This document shows, in pieces, positions 32,017 to 40,520 of a stretch of 64,000 nt of DNA. A program made the position numbers and the translations under genes. The stretch's first letter is position 1; every line of letters begins with the position of its first letter. The notes below the pieces were generated by a model, which worked only from the letters and a program-made list of their open reading frames with translations, was not told the origin of the DNA and did not search any database. Origin of the DNA: DASPMP01 sp035758925 (lineage in GTDB: Bacteria > Gemmatimonadota > Gemmatimonadetes > Gemmatimonadales > Gemmatimonadaceae); the NCBI GenBank assembly GCA_035758925.1, contig DASTVV010000225.1, forward strand, positions 1-64,000. Reading direction: 5' to 3'.

Positions 32017-33135
32017 GTCGGCGGCAATGCTGTCCAACCGAAGCCATCCGGATCCCGTCAGACGCAAAGTTGACTCCGCGTCGCTCCGCGCCCACCCCGA
32101 ATCGACGAGGCGCGAGACACGCGCCGCCTGGGAGTCCGATGTTCGGAAACCAGCGGCGGTCCGCAGGCCCAGATACACCTCTTCGGCGTGCACCTGTTCC
32201 GGCGTGAGCGCTTCATGCCCTTCCACCGGGTCTTCGTTGCGCGCCGTGCGCGCCACCCACTCGGCGTACGCCGCGACGTTCCAGCGGCGCGCATTGCCAT
32301 CGAACTCGTGCGCGGACGGGCCGAGCCCTCCATACGGCTTGCGAGCCCAGTACGCCCAATTGTGACGCGAATGGCTGCCCTGCTTGGCGTAGTTCGAAAC
32401 CTCATAGTGCTCGAATCCGCCGGACGTCAGCGCGTCATGCGCGCGGAGGAACTCCGCCTCGAACGACTGCTCGCCTGCCTCCGCGACTTCCGTCCGCGCG
32501 ACCCAGCGTCCGAGTGGTGTGTGCGGTTCGATGGTCAGGCCGTAGACCGATATGTGCGAAAGCTGCAAGTCGAGGGTGGTCCAGACATCTTGATCCCAGT
32601 CTCGCTCGAGAACGTCCGGAACGGCGAAGATCAGGTCGATCGAAACGTTGTCGAGGCCGGCATCACGCAACACGTTGACCGAGCGGATGGCTGCCTGGCT
32701 GTCATGGGTTCTGTGCATCCAGGCAAGAACCCGGTCATCGAACGATTGAACGCCGACGGAGACGCGGTTCACTCCGGCGGAGACCCATGCCCGTGCTGCT
32801 TGCGGAGTGATGTCCTCGGGGTTGGCCTCGAGGGTGACTTCGGCACCCTCGCGCACGCGAGCACGTCTATGCACCAGCTCGATCAGTCGGAATACGCCGT
32901 CGCCGCCGAGCTTGGATGGCGTGCCCCCGCCCATATACAGCGTCTCGAGATCGAACTCCGACGACGCGTGTCGAACGCTCCACTCGCGTTCCAGAGCCTC
33001 CAGATACTCGCGAACCGGCACCGCCGAGCGTACCGCTATCGAGAAATCGCAGTAGACGCAGCGTCGCGCGCAGAATGGGACATGGACGTAGAGATGCTCG
33101 GCTCGCACATCGAAAGATACCCCACAATCGCTCAA
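31993..33135 (-). CDS. hemW: HemW-like radical SAM heme chaperone
   Basis: Radical-SAM protein of 380 residues related to coproporphyrinogen dehydrogenase HemN, but of the HemW type. It has the cluster motif CARRCVYC (CxxxCxxC) within HVPFCARRCVYCDF, TLYMGGGTPSKL, TLEANPEDIT, RVSVGVQSFDD and SIDLIFAVPD, then a C-terminal HemN-type domain. The start is a TTG at 33135 that overlaps the dprA stop as TTGA, a few residues before the conserved region; a GTG 13 codons in is possible. Members deliver heme to respiratory enzymes rather than oxidising coproporphyrinogen. Confidence 0.92.
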   Translation of the reverse strand: MSDCGVSFDVRAEHLYVHVPFCARRCVYCDFSIAVRSAVPVREYLEALEREWSVRHASSEFDLETLYMGGGTPSKLGGDGVFRLIELVHRRARVREGAEVTLEANPEDITPQAARAWVSAGVNRVSVGVQSFDDRVLAWMHRTHDSQAAIRSVNVLRDAGLDNVSIDLIFAVPDVLERDWDQDVWTTLDLQLSHISVYGLTIEPHTPLGRWVARTEVAEAGEQSFEAEFLRAHDALTSGGFEHYEVSNYAKQGSHSRHNWAYWARKPYGGLGPSAHEFDGNARRWNVAAYAEWVARTARNEDPVEGHEALTPEQVHAEEVYLGLRTAAGFRTSDSQAARVSRLVDSGWARSDAESTLRLTGSGWLRLDSIAADLTALRSH

Positions 33136-34028
33136 CGTCGTCGAATTTCGCCGGTCAGTGCACACTCGATGGAGCCCGCGATCTCGAGTCGGGTCACCGC
33201 GCTGAGGCAGCGCGCGGCCGGCAGGCCGCTGCGATGGCATAGTGCATCGATGTCGAGGCCGCCGTCGGCAAGCGCCGACCAGACGCGTCCTTCGTCTCCC
33301 TCCGGCGCGACGGAGGGGGTCCGTGGCGGAGGCGTGAGGCCCGCGAGAGCGAGCGCGTCCGCGACCGATGCGATGATATGCGCACCGCTCGCAATCAGAC
33401 GATTGGTGCCAGCGCTCTGCGGTTGATCGATGGGACCGGGCACAGCCGCTACGTCTCTTCCCAGCTCCATCGCGTGTTCGGCGGTGTTGAGCGCCCCGCT
33501 CTTCTCCGGCGCCTCGACGACGATGGTCAGCATTGCCAGCGCCGCGATGATCCTGTTGCGCCTGGGGAAGGTGAACCGCATGCCGTGTTCGTCGGCCTCG
33601 AGCTCCGTGACGAGAAGCCCCCGTTCTGCAATTGCCAGTTGTAACGGCTTGTGACCCGATGGGAAGAAGACGTCCAGGCCGGTCCCGAGCACTGCGATCG
33701 TAGTCCCACCGTCCTCCAGCGCGGTGCGATGCGCCGTCCCATCAATGCCAGTCGCGAGACCGCTGACGATGCATGCTCCGGCGCGGACGAAGGCCGCGGT
33801 CAGCTCGCGGGTGATGCGCTGTCCATACGCCGTGGCCCGTCGCGTGCCGACGATGGCCACGCGCGGCCGGACGTTGAACGCGCCCACGGCTCCGCGGGTC
33901 CAGAGACAGGTCGGCGCATTTTCCTGCAAATCATCGAGATCGCGCGGATATCTGTCATCGTGCCGCGGAATCCGTTCCGCGGGACCGATGTTCTCAGGGT
34001 AGCTCGATCCTCGCGGCAGCTCGTTCAT
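33132..34028 (-). CDS. dprA: DNA processing protein DprA
   Basis: Loads RecA on incoming single-stranded DNA during natural transformation. About 298 residues: the Rossmann core with VAIVGTRRATAYG, IVSGLATGIDGTAHRTAL, AVLGTGLDVFFPSGH, FPRRNRIIAALA and APEKSGALNTAEHAMELGRDV (read in parts), then a C-terminal winged-helix domain (VWSALADGGLDIDALC). The usual N-terminal SAM-like domain is absent when started at the ATG at 34028, which overlaps obg by 35 bases. Confidence 0.93.
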   Translation of the reverse strand: MNELPRGSSYPENIGPAERIPRHDDRYPRDLDDLQENAPTCLWTRGAVGAFNVRPRVAIVGTRRATAYGQRITRELTAAFVRAGACIVSGLATGIDGTAHRTALEDGGTTIAVLGTGLDVFFPSGHKPLQLAIAERGLLVTELEADEHGMRFTFPRRNRIIAALAMLTIVVEAPEKSGALNTAEHAMELGRDVAAVPGPIDQPQSAGTNRLIASGAHIIASVADALALAGLTPPPRTPSVAPEGDEGRVWSALADGGLDIDALCHRSGLPAARCLSAVTRLEIAGSIECALTGEIRRR

Positions 34029-35016
34029 TTGCCTTGCGCAGGTCAAGCAACTGACTCCACCACCCCGCAAGCAGGTCGTCAAGGCCCTGACGCGCGGCGG
34101 AGCTGACGGCGAAGACGCCGAAGGCCTCCGGCGCTTCGATGGGCGGCGACTCCAGCTCTCCAAGCAGGTCCATCTTCGTGAACACGACGCAGTGCGGTTT
34201 GCGCGCCAGCTCGTCGGAATACGCCGCCACCTCGCGCCGGAGCTGATCGTACTCGGACTGCCAGTCGTCGCTGTCGATCGGAATGAGGAACGCGAGCAGG
34301 CGTGTACGTTCGATGTGCCTGAGGAACTGCAGTCCGAGACCTTTTCCCTCGTGCGCTCCCTCGATGATGCCCGGGATGTCCGCCACGACAAAGGTCCGCG
34401 CATCGCTCAACTGAACGACGCCGAGATTCGGCGACAACGTCGTGAACGGGTAGTCCGCGATCTTCGGGCGCGCCGCGGACACGACCGATAGCAGGGTCGA
34501 CTTGCCTGCGTTCGGCTGTCCCACGAGTCCGACATCGGCGATGAGCTTGAGCTCCAGCTCGAGCATGCGGACCTCGCCGTCCTCGCCCGGCTGATACTCG
34601 CGCGGCGCCTGGCGAGTGGACGTCGCGAAGAACGCGTTGCCTTTTCCTCCGCGTCCACCGTGCGCCACGATGATGCTCTCGCCGTCCGCCAGAACTTCGG
34701 CCAGCAGTTCTCCGCTCTCGGCGTCGCGCACGACCGTGCCCGGAGGCACGGGCAGGATGACGTCCTCGCCGGACGCGCCCGACTTGTTGTTTCCCGACCC
34801 GTGGTCGCCATTCTCCGCGGTCCACCGGTCGCGGTACGTAAAGTCCAGCAGCGTCGCCAGGTTGGCGTCTCCACGAACGATGACGTCGCCGCCGCGCCCG
34901 CCGTCGCCTCCGTCCGGGCCGCCCATCGGCACGAACTTCTCGCGGCGGAAGGACGAAATCCCCGATCCGCCGTCGCCGGCTCTCACATTGATACGTACTC
35001 GGTCAATGAACGTCAT
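33994..35016 (-). CDS. obg: GTPase Obg
   Basis: Essential ribosome-assembly and stress GTPase, 340 residues. Glycine-rich Obg fold at the N-terminus (RVRINVRAGDGGSG, GGPDGGDGGRGGDV, GGRGGKGN), then the G domain with GQPNAGKST, the switch DIPGIIEGAHEGKGLG, TKMD and SSAARQG. The variable C-terminal domain is short. It overlaps the next gene downstream (dprA) and the upstream CMD-family gene by about 14 bases. Confidence 0.97.
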   Translation of the reverse strand: MTFIDRVRINVRAGDGGSGISSFRREKFVPMGGPDGGDGGRGGDVIVRGDANLATLLDFTYRDRWTAENGDHGSGNNKSGASGEDVILPVPPGTVVRDAESGELLAEVLADGESIIVAHGGRGGKGNAFFATSTRQAPREYQPGEDGEVRMLELELKLIADVGLVGQPNAGKSTLLSVVSAARPKIADYPFTTLSPNLGVVQLSDARTFVVADIPGIIEGAHEGKGLGLQFLRHIERTRLLAFLIPIDSDDWQSEYDQLRREVAAYSDELARKPHCVVFTKMDLLGELESPPIEAPEAFGVFAVSSAARQGLDDLLAGWWSQLLDLRKANERAAARIELP

Positions 35017-35644
35017 TGCGGATCCGATCCCAGAGTCGACGCGCGCGAGCCAGGGCGCTTTCGGGAATCACGCCCTCCATCGACGCCAGTGCATCTGACA
35101 CGATCGAGGGCGCGACGCCAGCGTTGAGCGCTCCATGAAGGTGCGACTGGAGTTGGCGATCCTGCGCGGTTGCCGCGCATGCTGCCACAATGCAGAGCTC
35201 GCGCCGCGGCAGGTCGAGCGCGGGCCGGCTGAGCACCTTGCCGTACCCTTCGACGATCATCCAGTCATCCATGAGCGGGTGCAGCTGGCGAATGTTTGCG
35301 CGCAATCGCTCGTACATGGTGCCGTACACCGTGGCGCACGTAGTCTCCCCCAGACGTCTCAGCTGCGGCGCCTGCAGGGATTCCTCCGCTGCCGCCGCGG
35401 GAGCGGGCCGCAGTCGCCTCCATTCGCGCATGCCGTTGAGCGCACGCGGAAACCCGGCAAAGAGGTAGGTCTGGAGCAGCAGCTCCTCGATCCATACTGG
35501 CGGCGTTGCCCCCTGCGCTTCATTGAGATGCCTTCGCACCTGCTCCTCGGACCCACCAGCGAGGGCGGCCGCGAGCCGAACGAGCGAGCGCGTCGAGTCG
35601 TCCAGCCGTGTCAGTCTCGCACCGATGGCGTCGGTTTCCGACAT
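35003..35644 (-). CDS. Carboxymuconolactone decarboxylase-family protein
   Basis: Helical protein of 213 residues. The C-terminal half carries a recognisable CMD/AhpD-like pattern: RRELCIVAACAATAQDRQLQSHLHGALNAGV. A redox CxxC motif as in AhpD is not present at the usual place, so a peroxidase role is unlikely, and the substrate is unknown. The N-terminal half (residues 1-120) is specific to this protein type. The ATG at 35644 is chosen over upstream frame extensions that overlap the asparaginase gene. It lies between asparaginase and obg. Confidence 0.75.
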   Translation of the reverse strand: MSETDAIGARLTRLDDSTRSLVRLAAALAGGSEEQVRRHLNEAQGATPPVWIEELLLQTYLFAGFPRALNGMREWRRLRPAPAAAAEESLQAPQLRRLGETTCATVYGTMYERLRANIRQLHPLMDDWMIVEGYGKVLSRPALDLPRRELCIVAACAATAQDRQLQSHLHGALNAGVAPSIVSDALASMEGVIPESALARARRLWDRIRNDVH

Positions 35645-35675
35645 CAAACGATTGTGTGTTGGGACGAGCCGTTGC

Positions 35676-36665
35676 TCAGGAGACAGGCCGGATCTCACCC
35701 ACGGCTTCCCCACGCGTGTTGCGGATCTGTCGTTTGAGAAACTCATCGAGGCGCGGTGGCAGCGTCTCGGGGAGGGCGTCGAGGAGCTGCAGCAGTCGGA
35801 CCAACGCGGGAAACTGCGCCCGCTGCGCTCCATCTTCCACTTTGATGGCGGCGCCGACACCCTGATCGAGAATGGCGACGCAGTGCACGCCTTCGGCGCC
35901 GATCTTGGCGACGAGGCGACCGTCCGACTCCTCGATCAGCATCGAGTCGAACCGATCGCTGCCACCGACGAGAAAGGGTCGAGTGCGCATCGCGCCGACG
36001 ACGCGGCTCGGCACTCCCGAGCGCTCGGATGCGGCTCGGGCCAGGCGTGAGTACGCGCGTGCCATGTGCTCCAGCGGCATCGCAAACTCCACGACGCCGC
36101 ACCCATCCACCGCCTGTCCGATCTCCGCCTGCGACAGGCCAGACCATTCCGCGACGGCGTCCAGGCAGCAGTTCTGCACGTCGTGCCCGGCGCGCTCGTA
36201 GCCATACATCGGCCATCCCGCCGTGTGCGCGCAGGCAAGCATGGCGGCGTGCTTGCCGGAGCAGTTGTTGTGCAGCCTGGTGGGTCGTTCCCCAGCCTCG
36301 CGCAGCAACTTGGCGCCGCGGCTCGACAACGGCTCGTGCGGCCCGCACGCCAGATCGCCTTCCTCCAGGCCGATGGCGGACAGCATTCGCTCGGCGATCG
36401 CCACATGCTCGGGTTCGCCGCCGTGGGACGCGCACGCCAACGCGAGCTCATCGTCGCCCCACTGCAGATCGTCGAAACCGCCGGACTGCAGAAGCGGCAT
36501 CACCTGGAAGGGCTTTGCGCACGATCGCCAGTGCGTAAACCGCCGCGAGTCTCCGGCTCCTGCTGCGAGACAATCGCGGGCATCAACGACCGCGGCGTGC
36601 ACGCGGTGCTGAGACTCGACAACCCCTCCTCGCGTCGCGACGACGTCGAGTTGGAACGATCTCAT
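35676..36665 (-). CDS. L-asparaginase, Rhizobium (ReAV, type II-like) family
   Basis: A 329-residue member of the asparaginase family typified by Rhizobium etli ReAV, unrelated to E. coli AnsA/AnsB. The Ser-Lys active-site pair is in RSCAKPFQVMPL; the zinc-ligand blocks are HNNCSGKHAAML and DGCGVVEFAMPL, matching the Cys/Lys/Cys site described for ReAV. The last block is PFLVGGSDRFDSML. It likely hydrolyses L-asparagine to aspartate and ammonia in the cytoplasm, as no signal peptide is seen. A GAGGAGG lies a little upstream of the ATG. Confidence 0.88.
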   Translation of the reverse strand: MRSFQLDVVATRGGVVESQHRVHAAVVDARDCLAAGAGDSRRFTHWRSCAKPFQVMPLLQSGGFDDLQWGDDELALACASHGGEPEHVAIAERMLSAIGLEEGDLACGPHEPLSSRGAKLLREAGERPTRLHNNCSGKHAAMLACAHTAGWPMYGYERAGHDVQNCCLDAVAEWSGLSQAEIGQAVDGCGVVEFAMPLEHMARAYSRLARAASERSGVPSRVVGAMRTRPFLVGGSDRFDSMLIEESDGRLVAKIGAEGVHCVAILDQGVGAAIKVEDGAQRAQFPALVRLLQLLDALPETLPPRLDEFLKRQIRNTRGEAVGEIRPVS

Positions 36666-36773
36666 GGCGGGCTCGCGGCCTCCTCAACCTGGGCGGGCGT
36701 GACTCCCCGTAAACTAATCGAGCGTCACCGCTGTGGAGCCCAGCCCGATCCGAGCTCGGATGCACCCCAGGAC

Positions 36774-39311
36774 TCACTTGCTTATCGTGATGATCACTGA
36801 GGTGAGCACGGCGATCAGTGGCGTGACTGCCGCGAGGACATTGACCCAGTTGGTCTTGTCACCCGGAGCGAGTTCCGGAACGATGACTTGAGACCCAGGC
36901 AGCGGCCGCGGCGGGCGCGGCGCCAGACGACTCCTCGTTTCGCGCTTGCCGCTCGGCTGGGTTACGTACGCGCGTTTGTTGTCACCGTTACGCGCGACGC
37001 CACCACCCTGACTGATGTAATAATCCATGTCTTTGCCGCGCACGTACGCCACCACGTTCGGCGCATTCACCGCTCCCTTCACGGTCACGACGTTCAACCG
37101 CACCGGAACGGTGATCTCGTCCCCGTTCATGAGGATGAGGTTTTCGGGCGAGCTGCGCTTCCGGAGGGCCTTGGGCGCGTCGATGGCGACTCGGCCGACA
37201 CCGCCTTCCTTGCGCACGAAGGACAGTCCTTCGGGATACGCCTCTGAGGTCAGTCCGCCTGCCCGTGCAACAAGGTCAGACAGGCGCTCATCACGCGTCT
37301 TCAACGCATACGTCCCCGGAAAGTTCACTTCGCCGCTGATCGTCACGACACGCTGAAGCTCCCAGGACGGCTGATGCATGATCAACACGTTGTCGTAGGC
37401 CTTCAGTCCAACCTCGGCGGCGCCGTTCGATGAGGCCTGAAGACCCGGCGCACCCACATACGGCATGCCCGGCTTGCGCTCGAACAGGTAGGTCGAGTCC
37501 AACGGAACCCGAATCGTCACGGCGGTAGTCGTCCCGGTCCGCTCCTCGGGCAGCCGAGCAATTTCCGCTTCCTTCAGGTACGCGCTTTCCTGTACGCCGC
37601 CGGCCAGGAGCACCAGATCTCGCATCGTCATCCCTTCGGCGAAGGGGTAACGCCCTGGCTTCCGCACGGCGCCGCCGATAGCGACGTAGCGCTCCGGTCG
37701 AAAATCCGTGAGGGCGAAGAGCTGAATGACGTCGTCCTCCTGCAGCGCGAAATCACCGACCACCGTTCCCACGCTGTCGCCAAGCGAGGCACGCAGCTGT
37801 ACGCGGGACTGATCGGGACGAAGCCGATCCACCAGGACTTGGCCGAGGTAGACGTCGGGCTTCGGGCCGCCGGCAAGCCTGATGGCGTCGGAGATCTTCA
37901 TCCCCGGCGTCAGCCCTTGTGGCCCGGGCGACCACACGTTGCCCTTGACGACAATCGTGTTGCGAACGCGTTCCGCCACGGGAAAGACGCGGACGACGTC
38001 GCCTGCCTCGAGCGAGACCGGTGCCGCATTCGCGCCGGAAAGCAGCGACTGCGACTCCACGTCGACGGTCACCCGGTCGCGCCCGTCCGCCTGGCGCCGG
38101 TTCGGCGGCAGGATGCGATCGATCTGCACGCGCCGACGAGACGCATCGGCCCGGAAGCCACCGGCGGCGGCAATCAGCTCCGCGAGCGTCTCGCTCGGCT
38201 TGAGCTCATATGTTCCGGGCCGAACGACCTCGCCAATGATCCGTACGCGCAGACCGCGCGGCGGGACGAATACGATGTCACCGGTCTCGAGTCGTGCGTC
38301 GTGCGACGCGTCGCCACGCAGCAGGTAGTCATAGAGATCCAGCGAGCTGACGACGGTGCCGCCGCGCTTGATCTGGATGCCGCGGAGCGATGCGTTCGCC
38401 GTGGGACCGCCAGCCGTATAGAGCGCCGTGATGGCGGTACCGGCGCTCGACACCATGTAGCTACCGGGCCGTTCGACGTCGCCGAGGACGAAGACCTGGT
38501 TGGCGCGAAGCCGTGAAACGCTGACGGAGAAACGCGTGGTGGCCGAGGCGCCGCGCCTGACGCCCGAATACACGCGCCCCAGGCGACTGTACAGCAGGTT
38601 CTCCAGGTCACCCATGGTCAGGTTCGCCACGAAGAGCTGGCCAACTTGCGGGATCACGACGAATCCTTCCCGCGTAACGTCGAGCACGTACGAGGACTCC
38701 ACATCGCCCGTGAGAATCAGGACCAGTCGGTCGCCTGGTCCCAGGCGATAGTTCGCGTCCACCGGACCGTTGAGGTTCGGCTCGAACCGCGACGGTGACG
38801 CGCGAAACATGTCGAGCCCGAAGATGTTGTAACCGCTGTCGGCCCGCGCGATCGAATCCGCAACGTCTTCGCGCTGGAGGCGCTTGCGACGCGCGTCTCT
38901 CAGCATGTTGAGCGAGTCCTGCTGGAATGGCGACGCGAACATGTTGTCGCCCTGTATGGCGCGGTACGCGGCAACGTCGGAGCTGTCGGCAATTCCCAGC
39001 TCGAGGACCGCGCTGTACAGCTCACTGCTTGGAGCCGTCGCCGTTCCGGTCGAACCGGGCAGGTAGGCGTCGAGCAGATCGGCCGGATACCCTTCGGCTC
39101 GAAGCCGGGAGCGAATCTGATCGGCCGACATGCCACTGGCGGCGAGACGCTGCCGGAGTTGCTGGAGGAGGTCGGGCCGGGCCTGCATCAACGCGCGGGC
39201 CTGATCGGGAGTTGGACGCGCACCGGGGATCTGCGCGCCAGCGTCGGAGACGGCGAACGACACTACGGCGGCGCCGACGACCAACAGATGTATGGACCGC
39301 ATCATCCTCAA
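36774..39311 (-). CDS. SLBB-domain polysaccharide export protein (Wza-like)
   Basis: An 845-residue secreted protein with a signal peptide (MRMMRSIHLLVVGAAVVSFA, cut after DAGA). After a low-complexity Gln/Arg/Ala-rich region, a Poly_export domain (about 185-270, NYRLGPGDRLVLILTGDV) is followed by several SLBB repeats with the LGDVERPGSYMV, IGEVVRPGTYEL, VVKGNVWSPGPQGL, GGAVRKPGRYPF and ISGEVNFPGTYAL pattern. A C-terminal hydrophobic helix ends the protein (VNVLAAVTPLIAVLTSVIITI). Wza-type proteins form outer-membrane channels for exopolysaccharide. No Wzc or Wzy gene lies beside it. Confidence 0.9.
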   Translation of the reverse strand: MRMMRSIHLLVVGAAVVSFAVSDAGAQIPGARPTPDQARALMQARPDLLQQLRQRLAASGMSADQIRSRLRAEGYPADLLDAYLPGSTGTATAPSSELYSAVLELGIADSSDVAAYRAIQGDNMFASPFQQDSLNMLRDARRKRLQREDVADSIARADSGYNIFGLDMFRASPSRFEPNLNGPVDANYRLGPGDRLVLILTGDVESSYVLDVTREGFVVIPQVGQLFVANLTMGDLENLLYSRLGRVYSGVRRGASATTRFSVSVSRLRANQVFVLGDVERPGSYMVSSAGTAITALYTAGGPTANASLRGIQIKRGGTVVSSLDLYDYLLRGDASHDARLETGDIVFVPPRGLRVRIIGEVVRPGTYELKPSETLAELIAAAGGFRADASRRRVQIDRILPPNRRQADGRDRVTVDVESQSLLSGANAAPVSLEAGDVVRVFPVAERVRNTIVVKGNVWSPGPQGLTPGMKISDAIRLAGGPKPDVYLGQVLVDRLRPDQSRVQLRASLGDSVGTVVGDFALQEDDVIQLFALTDFRPERYVAIGGAVRKPGRYPFAEGMTMRDLVLLAGGVQESAYLKEAEIARLPEERTGTTTAVTIRVPLDSTYLFERKPGMPYVGAPGLQASSNGAAEVGLKAYDNVLIMHQPSWELQRVVTISGEVNFPGTYALKTRDERLSDLVARAGGLTSEAYPEGLSFVRKEGGVGRVAIDAPKALRKRSSPENLILMNGDEITVPVRLNVVTVKGAVNAPNVVAYVRGKDMDYYISQGGGVARNGDNKRAYVTQPSGKRETRSRLAPRPPRPLPGSQVIVPELAPGDKTNWVNVLAAVTPLIAVLTSVIITISK

Positions 39312-39377
39312 AAGGCTGGGTACCGTTCTCGGCGACGGCTCCGAGAACCCGCCATGGGCGGAGGACTGCGTACGAAG

Positions 39378-39451
39378 TGGTCGCGCAGGGACTCGAACCC
39401 CGGACCTCTGGTATGTGAGACCAGCGCTCTAACCAGCTGAGCTACGCGACC
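39378..39451 (-). tRNA. tRNA-Val (anticodon CAC)
   Basis: 74-base cloverleaf on the minus strand. Acceptor arms GGTCGCG and CGCGACC pair perfectly; D arm GCTC/GAGC; anticodon stem CTGGT/ACCAG with loop CTCACAT, giving CAC; T arm with GGTTCGAGTCC. The discriminator is A and no CCA is encoded. Confidence 0.97.
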
Positions 39452-39457
39452 GTTACC

Positions 39458-39475
39458 CGCATCGACGTCGATGCG
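39458..39475. repeat. 18-base perfect palindrome in the tRNA-Val leader
   Basis: The sequence CGCATCGACGTCGATGCG is its own reverse complement and ends 6 bases from the mature 5' end of tRNA-Val. It could form a hairpin in the precursor or act as a protein-binding site. Confidence 0.7.
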
Positions 39476-39495
39476 CTAATGCGTGTGAGCCCAAT

Positions 39496-39524
39496 AACAT
39501 AGCCGTGGTATTCCAGCCGGTCTA
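39496..39524 (-). promoter_or_regulatory. Probable promoter of tRNA-Val
   Basis: Minus strand: TAGACC (39519-39524), 17-base spacer, TATGTT (39496-39501), located just after the mlaD stop and about 45 bases upstream of the tRNA. Confidence 0.45.
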
Positions 39525-39530
39525 GTACCG

Positions 39531-40520
39531 TCATTTCTTGCAACCGACCACGCAAATCAGGCCCTTCGTGTACCGACGGGGATCGCGGCGGACGTCCGCC
39601 AGAACGTCACTCAGGTCGGCCGTGAGCTTGGTCAGCCGATCGTACAGCATCTGGTCGGTCATCATGCGACCCACGAAGCCGTCATGGTTTCCGAGCATCC
39701 TGACGAGAGAGTCCGCACCGCGTGAGATGCCGAGTACGCTCGCGTACAGGGTGGTATCACGCAGGAGCCGGCCAAAAGTGCCCTGATTCGAGTTGACGGC
39801 GACGAGGGTCGAGTCCAGCGACGCGACCACGTTGGTGAGCCGATTGTACAGCGTTGGGTCGTTGAGCATTCGGCCCAACGTTCCGTCGGGATTCTGCAGA
39901 CCCGCGAACAAAGTGTTGGCGCGCGTCATCGCGCTCGTCACCTGGTCATACATGGTCCGATTGGTCAACAACTGGCCGAGTGTGCCTTCCCCATGCGCGA
40001 GACCGCGGGTGATGGTGCGCAGGTCTCCGGAAAGCGCCACGAGCACGTCGACCGCACCACCAACCTTGGCCAGCATCACTTCGTAGTCCACCGACTGTCC
40101 GACATGAATGGTGTCGCCAGGTTGGAGCACTGGTGACCCAGGCGTTCCCGGCGAGATGTCGAGGACCTTGTCGCCCAGCAATCCCATCGTGCGAAGCGTG
40201 GCCTCGGAGTCCCGCCGAATCTGATCCCGCAACGACCGATCGATGCGCACGAGCACCTTGAGATTGCGCGTCGTATCGAGATCGACCGGAAGAAACTCGA
40301 TGTCCTTCACCGTTCCCACGAGCTGGCCCGCCAATGTGACGGAGCCGCCCGGTCTGAGGCCGTTCGCGGACGGCAGATACACCACCAGTTCGTAGCGCTT
40401 GGAGAAGAGGTTGGCGGTCTGGCCAAGCTTGTACACGCCGAAGCCAAGCACGACGATCGCGAACAGGATGAGACTTCCAACGCGCAGTTGATCGACCGTG
40501 ATTTTCGCGGACCGCTTCAT
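39531..40520 (-). CDS. mlaD: MlaD-like MCE-domain lipid transport protein
   Basis: Periplasmic, membrane-anchored MCE protein of 329 residues. One transmembrane helix (about residues 13-33) is followed by the MCE domain (about 40-120, with LVVYLPSANGLRPGGSVTLAG and MGLLGDKVLDISPG in parts). The C-terminal half holds four repeats of the type GTLGRMLNDPTLYNRL, spaced about 35-40 residues, and ends in VVGCKK. MCE proteins shuttle phospholipids between membranes with the MlaEF ABC unit encoded just upstream. No MlaB or MlaC gene is adjacent. Confidence 0.9.
   Translation of the reverse strand: MKRSAKITVDQLRVGSLILFAIVVLGFGVYKLGQTANLFSKRYELVVYLPSANGLRPGGSVTLAGQLVGTVKDIEFLPVDLDTTRNLKVLVRIDRSLRDQIRRDSEATLRTMGLLGDKVLDISPGTPGSPVLQPGDTIHVGQSVDYEVMLAKVGGAVDVLVALSGDLRTITRGLAHGEGTLGQLLTNRTMYDQVTSAMTRANTLFAGLQNPDGTLGRMLNDPTLYNRLTNVVASLDSTLVAVNSNQGTFGRLLRDTTLYASVLGISRGADSLVRMLGNHDGFVGRMMTDQMLYDRLTKLTADLSDVLADVRRDPRRYTKGLICVVGCKK

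Noticed and set aside
31981..32020. Possible CIRCE element upstream of hrcA
   Set aside because: GCACTC occurs, but the second element (GCACT) is in the same orientation rather than inverted, so it is not a CIRCE repeat.
32188..33426. 412-residue plus-strand ORF over hemW and dprA
   Set aside because: Mirror of two well-supported minus-strand genes; no recognisable domain.
36748..36761. 14-base palindrome after the SLBB gene as a terminator
   Set aside because: The hairpin is short and no T run follows on the minus strand.
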